Shown here: piece by piece, positions 1 to 12,506 of the stretch
How positions within the stretch are numbered: the first letter of the stretch is position 1
Layout: each line of letters begins with the position of its first letter
NCBI GenBank assembly: GCA_014338405.1
Contig: JTDE01002974.1
Coordinates: 23,153 to 87,152, forward strand
Reading direction: 5' to 3'
From: Paragonimus skrjabini miyazakii
Taxonomy: Eukaryota; Platyhelminthes; Trematoda; Plagiorchiida; Troglotrematidae
DNA: 64,000 bases
Notes under the pieces: generated by a model
Databases searched by the model: none
Told to the model about the DNA's origin: nothing
The model's input: the letters and a program-made list of their open reading frames with translations, nothing else
Program-made: the position numbers and the translations under genes

Positions 1-3000
1 TTTGTAGTTGTCCAACTGCGTCAGCAGACTAGCTGAACGTTATGTGGAGTAGGTCAAGAGTTTTCCAGATAAGGTAACAAATTAAGTATCACGTGCTCTA
101 GACAAGGCGTGATATTAGCATTTCACTAACATCCTCATTCATTTTCACACATCCTAATGAACGTCGGCTAGATTTCAGTGAAGTAACTCTTAATAAGCGA
201 TCGATACCAAAGTTGAGTAAGAGCAAATAAGTATTTGTTGAGTTAGCGTTACTGTGATATGGCTTGCAGATATTTCTATTTCTCGGGAAAAGTACTCTTT
301 ATGAGTACAGTTGCAATGTTGCGAAGAAGAAATCACATGCATCGGTTTACCTTTTCCCGATTTTGTACAACAAAGCACGATTCTATGATTTCTATAAAGG
401 TTTAAACAACGAGCCAAATTTACTGGAAACACGTCAGATGTGGAAACATTAATTGGCCAGCCTTGTTCAGTTAGTTTCACACTAAAAGTACAATGGTCAT
501 TATAGGCGGGTTATTAGTTTTTCGTTTAAATGGAATTATAGGGACACTTAATTTTAAAAACCTATCAGCGGCTGATTTTGAAATGCGTATTATTCGGTAA
601 CATCCTATTAACTTTGATTGAACTGAAGTTATTAGGGAAACACACGATGTAAACTGTTGGTGTTGTGATGACCTTATAATTAAGACTGTCAGACACCGGT
701 GACGTTGTAATATGACGGATATTACACCTAGTCGAACCCATTCGATAAAAATATCGATTTGAATCTGTCGCTTTACGGACTGATGCTATCACCTACAATA
801 AGCCATAAGCCCTACAGACGCCGTTTTGGATTTAGCCACATTGATACTTTGTACTGGATATCCCAGCGATCCATTACCACAGCGGACGGGATTATTCGCC
901 TGGCAAACTTAATCGTGTGAATGTATTAAGTTCATTAATAATCAAGCTTTAGCTCATGATAAGACGGTTGCTGCTTTTATTGTTGACCGGACTATAATGC
1001 AATGTCCACCCAGTTTTATCATACAGTATCACATTAAGAGGAAACGGAGTCATGTACATTTTTGATTGCTCTATATTTGACCAAGACAAACCACACAGAC
1101 AACACCTTCAGATCTTTGTGCTTGAGTTGCAAGATGATACGGATTATCAGCTAACCAGTCAACAGTTAAAACTTAGCCCTACTAGGATGAATAACTATCT
1201 ATCTGGTGACATCACAGTACTGTGCAAAATACGTTGGTTATTACGTTGCGTTCAGTTTGATCATCTATACATGCCCTCAGTTTGCATGGTCCATCAAAAT
1301 TCACACACAGGTATCCACCTCTGAGAAGCCGACGCATTTACTTCTTGGTCCTAACCTGTTTCATCGAAGGATTAACCAACATGTTACTAGACCGATAAGC
1401 CTGCTTGATCAGCCTGGACCTGTCACGTTGTCCCGTCTATTCACTAGGCAATACTGATCGAATGTCAAGTAGCCAAATTAGTCCACACAACCAGACATTA
1501 CTCAATCACCAGATAAAGGATGTGCATTTAGTCACCTAAAATAAAAGAGACAAAGCCGCCGAAAGATATATCCGTTGATGCTCACTGTGTACATTTTACA
1601 ATGGATTACGTACACCCTCAAAAATGATGAACCAACCGTTCATTTTCTAATGAAAGAAAGAATTGTGTCCAGTTGTGTCAGAAATCTTTCTTCTCAGCCT
1701 GGAGAAACTTTGTTGGACACAACAGAAAAGTGCCAACCGCGAAAGTTCCGGGTATCGACGGGACTCGGCCTAGCAGCGAGTAAAACATGCTTAGATACGA
1801 GAACTGCTCTAAAAAAATTGAACCGTAAATTCATGCTGAAAACTCGTAAACTTAAACTTTGAACACAATTACTCAACGACCGACTGAGACATTTGGCCTC
1901 CTCATTCAGCTGGACATGTTACTTATACCGCTAGTTAGAGTCCAATCATCGCCTACAGTTATAACACTTGCGTCGCTTCTAAAATATAAAATCTGCTGCG
2001 CTATATATCAATAACAGAACTCATTAGAAGCGTTACTTACGTAAAACGTCTTGGTACTTTTGTGCTCAACATAGCAATTCGAATCATTTTATTGCATCTG
2101 TTTTCTGGTATAAAATAGTCTATGTCTTAATTTTCTCATGCAATTACTGCCATCTTAAAGCTTATTTTACTGGTTGTTTTGAACAGTAGGCTGTCGTTGT
2201 TCATTTCTCTATTACTGGTTTCTACATAACCATTTCTACATGACGGGTTGGCTGTTGTGCAACAATAATGGGTGAACGTTTAGTCTATTAGTTTCTTAAC
2301 CAGCAACTTTATCCTTCTTTGCCAATTTTGTATGTAATTCTGTCCTACTGAATTTTATATTGACATCCTCAGTTTGTTTTTGTATTTCTATTCGTCCGAA
2401 TAAAACTTTTTGAATTATTTATTCCCCTCTTTTAGCCATTCACTGAGCAAACGTTTTCACATTGAATCGATCAGTCAAACCTACCATCCCTGTCTACGAA
2501 TTTCCGTCTTTACAAACAAAGACCTTCTCTGGTTTTCCTTCTCTCGCTAGAGTTTATGCATCAGCTGCAGTGTCCGCCCATTTCACTTTGAATGCTTATT
2601 GTTTTGTACTCCCGAACTAATTTATAAACATTCGTCGTTCCCGAGCTATTTAATTACACTGAATTACGGTGCGAAAAATGAAATTGCCCGTTCGTACTCA
2701 CACATAACTCATTAGTACTCACCACAAAATGGACAGCTGGACAGAAATGTCTTTAGAAATTATGTTTTGCTAACTGATTGAACGGTCAAATCACAATGTA
2801 TAACTAATACAATTAATCCCAGCAAGAATTACTGAGGTCAGACCCGATGTATTGCACTGTATACAACACTATTTGATCGGCTATCAAGTGTTGCCTGTAG
2901 AATATATGATATAACCTAGTTTGTTTATTATATGTGATTGTCGTAACTGCATTTTTGTGAAGTTTGTTTGCTTTTATGTCATGACAGAATTTGAGAAACA

Positions 3001-5279
3001 TAATTAATCCTCTGTTACTTTCTTTAGTTGATATGGAAATGAAAAAAAACGTTTCCCTCCCTTGAACACTTCCTTCAAATTTCACATTATATTTCCTTGT
3101 ATGAGTTACTGTCCAGAATTAAAGTCCAAAAAGCAAACATTACTAATGACCTTATCTGTAAACCGGATGTTTTGTTTCGTTCTTTGACGTTCTAGTTGTC
3201 AACATTGGAAAAAGAATTGGTTTCTCAGCTGTCATACCTCATAGTCAGAAAAACAAACATTTCGCGTAATCAAAAGGAAAATGGTATTCCACTCTATCAA
3301 AAATGAAACGTTTGATTATTTTCGTAATTAGGCACAACCTGTGCAGTAGTGTTTCTGGAAAAAGATCTTAATGAATGCCTGCACCACTCTCATTTGTTCC
3401 ATTAGAATAACCCCCAAATATGGAATGGTTCGGATACAACTGTTAGAAAAGACACTTGTCTACACCCTGTCGGATCAAGAGAAATTATCATATCGAATGG
3501 ACTAAAGTTAGAATCCACCATAGAGCTAGTGTAAATGAAACAGTGCTTGTAGAGAATGTCGAGAAAAATGTCCATATTATGGAACTTCACAAGAATTCAA
3601 CAGGGTTGGGAAAACAACGTTTAGTGAGGTAGTACAAATGGAACGCTCAGAGCTAGCTGCAGCATACCGTTCGCCAGTTTAGTCAAGTAAGCCCGGTCAA
3701 AATGGGCTGGATGTCAACGCAACACTGGCGAATGAGAATAGGTCGAGTTGGCTGACGTAACTCTCGTAGATGGCATTACTCGATAAAAACTAGGCCTGTG
3801 CGCAGTCATAACCGGTTCATGATTAGCACGCAATAGTTATGACATATTCCGAACCCTGTGGTTTACGCAAAGAAGTATTTTGGTATAAGGATATCCCAAC
3901 TTTAGAACGCTACGCGAAAACTAGTTGTAACTACGACTTTCGAAGACGAATCTAGGCACAATATCGACGCTCATATTCAGGATGCTGAACCTAATCTTCA
4001 GGTAACCTGACCAGCCAAGGTCTGGCGATGCAATAAAGGTATGTTTGACTGCTTGCTACCGTAAGTCAGTTATTTTTTTACTTCCTGTCGAATTACACTT
4101 ATAATATGCCCTTAATGGAATGTGTTTGGTTTTTCTCCAGTTCATTTTCTGTGACTTTTTTATCCTCTATCTTGACAATAATGATCATTGGAAAATAAAT
4201 CCGTTTATTATTTTTTTCTGGTCTACTTTAAAGCATTCAACTCCAATTTGTCTGTGCACATGTTATCTCGGATTTCGCCAAACGGTAGACTTTCCATAAG
4301 TCTTAAAATACCCAGCACACATTATAAATTAACAGACTGTAAGCTGCTACTTATCAGTTACTTTAGGACTTGAGCGATTTATCGCAAAAACCAGACTATT
4401 AGTCAACCCCCTTTGGTCTTATGTTACACCTTTTCACAAAATCTCCAAAACGAACACCATGTGTTCTTTTTTGGTCACCTAACCATCTACCGAGGACCTC
4501 GAAGGTATTGACGATCATCTACGGGTTTTGATAGCTAGTGAGCATGTCTCAGTGAGTGATCGACGGGAATGGTTGGTATTAATAGTTTTCAAATTACTGG
4601 TGGTTTATTTCATAGGTTTCGCCTCGACGGGATAACAGATTATGCTTTTCATGGGTACAGTGTAAATCACAAACTTTGTGATTTTGCTCACTACGTGAGT
4701 ATATGCTTTCGATATTCAGTTACTTGTTGACACAATTTATCTTGATTCTTCGGGAAACTTTCGATTAGTTTGTCAACCTGTCACGTGTTTGCAGCTCTAT
4801 TAATGTTATTTCTAAGGACCTTAGATTAGTAGCTTGTAAAGTAAGTAACTTTAATTAAGTATACAATGGGCAAATATGAGACTGGTTTTCCACCCGAATA
4901 CCTCCTTTTAAAAAGGTTCATCCAAGATCCCCCGCAGATTATGCAAATTTGTCTTGGGCTTACAAACACTGCCAGATCACGTTTGTTCTACCAGACTGAC
5001 GAAATAATAGTTGGCGAGTTGTGGTGTTCAAGAGATATGAGAACACAACAGTATGTTGAAAACTGTCATACTGAGGTTGCCAGTCAGATGAGATTAGTAA
5101 AAAATAATGCTTGCCTTAGCAAGCTGTGACTAAACACCGTTAGAACGAGATCTCCCCTATCAACGTCAAACATTTGACTCCGCGGATTTAGGGCGAACAG
5201 ACTGTTGATAGAAGATGACTACTTTAATCTCGTTCAACAGTGGGAAATTACTGTCAAAACGTGCACTACATATCCGGGG

Positions 5280-5600
5280 TATATAGTTACGAACGCTGTT
5301 TAGATTGTTGCCAAATCGACCAGCGTGTCATCGATATATCTGAAAAACTGCTTATGTAGTTTAATAAAGAAATTGACACATAAGCATTCAGGTTGTCGTC
5401 AGTGAGGAAACGGTGGATGTTTGGCTCAAATGTCCGGCACAACATTTATTTTATGACCGACATATCGGTCGCCAGGGAATCCGTGACATCTGTCGACGGT
5501 TCTGTCATGGGCGATCCCGTGTTTGCTGCTGTTTGGAGTACTCAAACAGTTAACTTTCTTGGTAAACGCTGTCGCTTAGGATTATCTTAACCTTATCGAC
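5280..5600 (-). mobile_element. Decayed reverse-transcriptase remnant (Penelope-like?)
   Basis: On the minus strand a YSKQQQ/NTGSPM string near 5500-5560 resembles the FxxxxYxQxxGxPMGSP block B of Penelope-like RTs. FFRYIDDTLVDLATI at about 5300-5345 resembles block C, with the YxDD motif. The two are in different frames, with a stop between them, and the spacing is longer than usual. Flanks show no further convincing motif. A chance match of one motif is possible; having both in the right order makes a fossil more likely than not. Confidence 0.42.
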
Positions 5601-8600
5601 TGAGATTGAATCACAGGTCCGTTAGGTACAGTTACAGAACCACCCGAAACATGAGGATGTTTTGTCCAAATGTCGCAGTTGTACTGACAACATATGTTCT
5701 CCAATAATCAGGAATTTCCAACAGTCTGCATACAAAAGTGACGTAAAGTACGTGAAGGATGCAACGTATCAACCTGATCAAATAGCTTGACTTCGCGTGA
5801 AGTTTGGGCTGTCAGGCTATGCCTTCTCAAAGGACACGTATGGGTTGTATGAACCAAACTATATTGGTTATTTTGCGTGCAATACAAATCCAACTGAGTT
5901 TACAACGAGGTTCCATGGCACGAAACTAATGTTTATCCGAAATTTACGATCAAGATTCCCTAAGCAAGGTTGTTGCATCAAAAGAAAACGAGAACAGTTT
6001 TACACAGCCGCACGACAGTGAGGAAGTGCAATTTAAGTCGGATCAGCGTCATACTAGGCTGTCTCACAACATCAGATGGAGATCTGCTGAAGTCAGTATC
6101 TCTATAGGAAATAATAAAGACCTGTACCTAACTGACGACCGCACTGCGCGTCAAACTTTGGACGTGGTTGGACACCGTAGCGCACAGCCGCGTCAGCCAA
6201 ACAGGTTGACAGAGAATGTTGATGCAAAGAGAGAGGGCAGCAGTCTGTATGAAAGCAATGAGTAACGAAGGCTAGATAAAAGGTGTTCCTCTGTTCGTAG
6301 CACGTGATGAACCCAGATGATCTGTATCAGCTTGATACCAACCATGTTCGCTAACTAGCAGGGGGGTCTACGTATGCATTGCTGTGTCCATGGTGCTATT
6401 CGGATAGCTCTGATTGGCCTTACATTTCATTGATTAAGTTTCTGGACCATTTACAAGCCTGTAAAATCCGTTAAAGGAATGGGGATTACTAGATCATTCG
6501 TGGTCTCTGTTTGTGCATGGCCTACAAGTCACATATATCTAATATCAATATCGTATTGTCAATTTCTGATCTATATTACGAAGCCCAGCCGGGAGCCTAA
6601 AAAATTCATACTAGGACTCGATTTGAGCCGATTTACCTTATGTTAACAAAATCCGTATACTTCATTGTAAACATACGTTGTTAACACTGTACTAATACCA
6701 GTAGAAATCCTTGCATGTTCCCGAGGATTGTTGCTGAAATTGATGTGAAACATTTTGTTACTACACATTTTCACGATTATTTTTTATTGCGAAACACAGT
6801 TTAGGTGCCTGAATGGATCAGTTTCTTCTACCGGAAGAACAAGTTCGGACATTTCGATAACTACAATCCTTTCTGTCCTTCGTTTTGGTTAGTCAATTTG
6901 TTCTTCCTTTATCAACTGTATGCAGCTGGTACGTTCACCTTGTTGGTTAATATTCCTACCCATAAAACATGAGTGTTTATAAACAATTTTTGTGTGGGAC
7001 CAAAGCTGTCGCAATTTTTTACAGCATGTGATCTTTTTTCCACTGTTTAATGGGATTACACTAGGCGTTATTATAGTTGACACTCTTACTAAGTCATTAA
7101 TAGTGACAAACGCTAGTTAAGATGAAAAACGTAACATAATACATTGCGTCTCAAAACTTCATCTACAGACAATTCTCAAAGTCATCTTCATGTTATCATA
7201 TGGGTTCTTACAAAAATTACATTTTCTACGCACTTCGGGATAAAAAATAGTATGCCCTAGTTGAGATTACTCAAACATTTTTAAAATTAGCTGTGTGTTT
7301 TCCCTAAGTTCATAAATATTTATAAAAAGGTACTGCAATCCGACATCTATGCTGTGAGAACAGTTTATAATTCTGAAGAACACTGCTGATTTACAAGCTT
7401 ACATTACTGATCGCTACTAATTTGTTCCGAAATTTTCTGAAAATGTTGTTTTATATCGGATCATCCATTAATACGTATACAAATATTCTACTGAATGTTT
7501 TTAATAGCTATTCACCCTTCGCGTGGATTCCGCTTCCCGCACACTGACTCGGTTTGAACGCTGTGAAACTTTGATTGACTTGAAAAATGCATGAATGCGT
7601 ACATAACTGTGCAAAAACTACTTGAACTCTACTCAAGCATGAATTCCGCTAGTCCAACGGACGCTTTATATGGTCTACCAACGTGCGGCACACATGCACA
7701 CATACTAACTTGTTGCTAGCAGGTTAGGCCGTCATTCACGAATTTTCTGAGTTTGTCAATGCCTCGCATTACACGGGTTGGTTGAACACAAGTAAAACAA
7801 CAACACCTGAATGGTTAATAGTGAATTGGTTGATACACTGGTACAAATGTTCACATCAGCATTATATATATTTATCGTTTCGTATATTTTGCGTCTTAGT
7901 CCGTTGCGAGTAACTACGTTAAGTACGAGTGACGGAGGGCAGTTGATTCCAAACCTGAGCTGTTCACCGACTATAGTTACCTTAGGAATCATTGTAAATT
8001 TCGGTTTTGTTTATACATCTTAAATTTTCGGGGCTGCTAACTAGGTGATCACATCCTGTTACATAATCATGGCGTCGGTGGATTCGTGTTGAGGTGACCA
8101 GTAGAGCATCTACGTTCATTTGTGTTCAGTGTAGCGGTGACTGGTTTTCCGTCACATGGAGAGTTTGACAACGGTTCACCTGAGGACCTATGTTATCCAT
8201 CCTTCTAGTTTTCAAACTGGTCAGCAGTAACAGTAATATGGGCAAATCACACAAAATATTGATGAGATGCAGAGAATTTTGAGAGGTGTAAACTAGACGA
8301 GGCGTTTGGAAAGCTCTAAGTCGGTCGTAAATAAAACAACCTCTCACTCAACGTTAATAACTGAAACTTAGTGCATAATTACTGTCTGATTTGACTGACT
8401 GCTATTCTGGTGAAATTAACCTAATCTGTGGACCAGAATCTCTTTAAAGGCGGATTTGGCCTGTTCACAACTTATATAGCCATGTCTGACAGGCGGAAGT
8501 TTCTTCCCGCATCTTAAAAAGTTTATGAAAACTTTCACCCTGAGACCCGCACATGTTGCCCTTCTATTGAACAAATTTATGTATTTATTGAATGTTAAGA

Positions 8601-10001
8601 GATAGACCATTAGAAGACTTATGGTTTGTTAGTCTCCAATCACTGTATTACACTCACCTTAGATAATAACTAATTGCAATCTAAAATACACCATTTTACA
8701 GCTCTTTTGGTGAGCATGTCTCCAGGTAAACAAAGATGAGTACCGATTATTTACTGAAACCACATTAGAATATTGATAGGTTGCTACACAAACAGCACTA
8801 CTTGATTTTTAGGGTCTGATCATATTGGAATTCAACGAACAACTCTGTAGTCAATACTAAATCGACTGAGTTCTAAATTTCCATATGATTGGCAAAAACC
8901 TGTGGGACAATTTTTGAAACAAGGTGTCTGATCACCCTACTAGCCGACTCCTACAGACCAATGCCCAGTGGAATGTCACAATGACAAGGTTCTATTCGAC
9001 TGATTTATTAATTCCTCTTCACTAACTTTCACTCAGTTTTTAACTGCATTTAATTAATGGGAAACAAACTCCGTTGGCCAACTCAGGCATAAACGAGGGT
9101 ATTTTCAATCACGTAATACTGTATGAACTTATGAACTCATGCCTATTTTTATACATTTTAGATCGGATTTTTTGTCACGTCGTCGTTTTCAGCTTGTTTC
9201 TTTTAACTGGTTAAGGTGTGAACTTGACAAACATTTTAGTGGGTGAGGAAATGAACTAGTTAAGAAGGTGACTGAAGACTGAAAATGTTCAAATACCATG
9301 CAATATTTATGACATGACAGATATCACACAATTTATGTAGGTCTAGATAATCTACTCCCTTCCACCACATACAATGAGCCATCTCTGAAGAGGTTAAATT
9401 AAACTTACGATTGAATCGGTATACTCGATTAACTTGGCTTCATCGATCATCTCGTTTGGTTTGCTTTGTCTCAGTAGATGACGTAGAAAATCCTAAAAAG
9501 ATGGTCGGATATTTGACAGTGATGGATATTTTGATAACTGACACTATAGAAATTACGTTTAACAGTTCGCTTTTTATAACCAAGTATTGTTTTTTCGGAT
9601 ACAAATAAGTTAATTTGTATAAAAATGGCTGTATTTCTAAACTTGGTAATACCAATTAAACATCCGAATTGATTTTACCCAGGATTGGTAATCTGGATAA
9701 TAAAAACAATATTCTTGAGAACAGACGAACTTTATACACTTTGCTTTAAGTAGTCAGAAAATTCTGATCATTGCAACTCTGTGTATCTGAAACCACTCTT
9801 GACAACTGTTCAAGCGTTACTGTGTTTAGTTGTATGGCAGTCATTCAACCTTCTGCTCATGTTCAGCATAAGCTTATTTTTCGAGCAAAACGACACATAT
9901 GGCTAACCTATCAACATGACTTGTGTGAACACGAATGCTATTTCATTATTTATTTCAGTGATAACTGTTTCACACATAATATACCGTGTAGTAGGTACGT
10001 A

Positions 10002-10019
10002 TATACATATATATGTATA
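10002..10019. repeat. Perfect 18-bp AT-rich palindrome
   Basis: TATACATATATATGTATA is self-complementary, made of alternating purine-pyrimidine steps. Probably low-complexity DNA. Confidence 0.9.
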
Positions 10020-10454
10020 CCATTAAGGCACAAAACTATCAGATGACATAATGAAACAGTAAGGTGGATTATACATCAATTTTAGGGAAAGATCATACAT
10101 GTGGTTCAGTTTTCTAATGCCTAGCAAAATCACTTAAAAATATTGTAATTGCAGAATTACATCTTGACTATTCGTAGCCCGTTTAAAGAAAAAGGCAGTT
10201 GAATTCGTAATTTTTACAGCTTCGAAGCCGATCAATCTACCTATTGCCCAATAACTAACGGATAGCCAGAAACAGTCTTACAGTTCTGTCGACTTTATCA
10301 CACTCCTATGCTGTACGTAATGGAAGTGAGAAGAGAGGACCTATGAAAAAGGAGGTGACTCAGTCAATCCACTGTCCTGAGAGATTACAGAAATCAAGTC
10401 GATTTTCATTTCTAATTAGTAATTTGACAGATTCGATAATTTACCTAAACTTAA

Positions 10455-10486
10455 AAAATCAAGGCATCAGGAGAAGCCTTGATTTT
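10455..10486. repeat. 11-bp perfect stem, 10-nt loop
   Basis: AAAATCAAGGC (10455-10465) and GCCTTGATTTT (10476-10486) pair fully around the loop ATCAGGAGAA. It is inside intron 5 with no associated gene. Confidence 0.85.
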
Positions 10487-12449
10487 CCATTATTGAGGTT
10501 ATTCTATTTTTTCATTTCCACCATGAACATGTTAGACTGAACGTACAATTCATTCACAAATTGTTATACACAAGGGTGGGTGTCTTCCTTTGGCGGCGAT
10601 TCTTTTGGAAAGTGGACATGCATATATAGGGGTGCGGTTTGAATATTGGAGTAGGGCATGAGCGAGCTGCAATTTTGAGTGAACTTATTCGCTGTTACTG
10701 TTTGCTCATACTGAAGAACACTTCCCAGATATCTGCTCAATGTTGAAGCAGCTATCAATTTCACATTTTTTCCAAATCAAGATATACATGGAAGGTAGCT
10801 CGCAGTACATGTTTTCTGATCACTGACCCCTACATGTGTACGTCACAAAGGATGTAGCTTCAGTGAGTTTTACCGTCCACGATAGTTGTTTCATAACATT
10901 TTCTATTTGTTCCGTTTTCCACTGTGTTCATAAATCATCCGACCAACACAGAGAAGGAAATACCTAAGGCAAAACATGTCTCACTTCTGAAAAACATACG
11001 AACCCATTGGTACTTAAAGCAACATTTTATTCATGCATATTCGCTTATAAATAAAGAGGTTTTGGCTTGATTTACTTGAAAACGTATTCGGTCGAATGGA
11101 TTTTTCTTTCAGCCCGTTTATAAAGGTGACGTTGAACTAGAGTTTCAAACTCGTCAGATCTCATCTATATTGTCACGACAGCGATGTGAACTCTGATGTG
11201 TGAGCCGACCGTGAAGCTGGAACATTTCACGTCAAGTCCCACAAACTGTATGGTTTCACCCGATAGTTTGTGAAGCTACTCGCTTCAGACAAACAGGTTA
11301 GTTGTTACATACTCAATCAACTAGGAAACATGCTTAGAACTCATGTCTAATGGGAAGTCCGTAACATAGTTTCGACACCTTCATCTAAGTAGATTGTGGG
11401 CTGAAGTACTTATCACCACATAACTCAGTCTAGGCCATAAACCAGACTACGTGCTTTCCAACGCAAGCACTCATCTTGTTAGACGTTTGACAAAATAGAT
11501 GTGTAACTCTGACGATATCCATAAACGAAGGCAACCACTGTGTACTGTCTTCTGCATAAGCGACTCATTCCATCGGCAGACTGTTTCTACTAGCCTCGTT
11601 TGCCTCTTTTATTCATGGTTAATGTATTACCGTGTTACAGTATACCATCAAGGCAAGCAGCAGAACATTATATCTGAATATGGATGATCTATCACCATGT
11701 CAGAAACAGTTGCTATCTCGAGCACGTGTAGTCAGTTTGATCGGATCATTCTTTTAGTAGGTGACCAGGGGTGAACATCCAGTCGAAAGGCCAACTTAAG
11801 TGGTCAACCTCCAGTAAGTATCGGTCAGACAGACCACCCAAGCGTGTTGACGAAATGGGTAGGACTTCAGGAATGGCGGTAAAATTATTAATGTTGAACC
11901 CACTTTATGCTGTGTCTCAACAACTAGAGCTGCTTAATGTAAATTTGCTCATACCCATCTGTTTGGTGTGCTCTGTTTAGACAGAATTATATACATTCTG
12001 ATCTGGTTCGTGTATCATCTCTCATCATGCTGTCATGTTCTTGGTGAAACAGCTAATCTAACTGATGCTATCCACAGATTTTGCTCAGTGGTACAACTAA
12101 CATCATATATGTAAACATGTTGAGAAGTAAATTTTCTAATCAGAGTCCATGTTTGCTAACTAACGACAGAATAAAACATCTTATGCGTAAACATATTACG
12201 TTTGCTGCTGTTACGAGTAAAAAATAACTATGCACGTTTCTCCCCCACACAATCATTGTTGCCATACCCCTTTATGAAGTTGTAGAAACTAGCGGGATAG
12301 AGAGGACTATCTGTTGGTCTGTTATGGATTCTGTTTTCCAGTCTTCCGAAATAAAGTTTTGCGTAAGTTAGAATGAAACAATATTTGACGAAATGAAAAT
12401 CTACCATTCACTATAGCTATGGGGTCAGATTTCTCTTTGCAAAACTTAC

Positions 12450-12506
12450 TTTGAGCTCATCTGCTTCAATGAATCCGCTCTTGTCCTTGTCAAAACGTTT
12501 CCAAAT
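12450..12506 (-). CDS. Calbindin-like exon 5 (residues 129-147, EF-hand 3)
   Basis: A 57-bp micro-sized exon (19 codons) encoding IWKRFDKDKSGFIEADELK, a fully canonical EF loop (D1, D3, S5, G6, I8, E12). Acceptor TTTTTTCAG is preceded by a pyrimidine-rich tract; the donor is AAA|GTAAGT. It follows exon 4 in frame without any gap in the family pattern. No downstream exon was found on the minus strand between 1 and 12449, so the gene continues beyond the window. Confidence 0.94.

Larger units (their letters stand above)
1..12449 (-). other. Intron 5 of the calbindin-like gene, incomplete
   Basis: More than 12.4 kb following the exon 5 donor. I looked for the expected EF-hands 4-6 on the minus strand and saw none. 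Contents: a decayed RT remnant (about 5280-5600), an 18-bp palindrome (10002-10019) and an 11-bp hairpin (10455-10486). The rest is unremarkable AT-rich DNA with only short chance frames. Confidence 0.7.

Noticed and set aside
8416..8610. Minus-strand HGYISCEQAKSAFKEI string resembling half an EF-hand
   Set aside because: The loop positions before Gly are PPVRH, with no acidic ligands, and position 12 is Gln. No splice sites fit, so it is not taken as a downstream calbindin exon.
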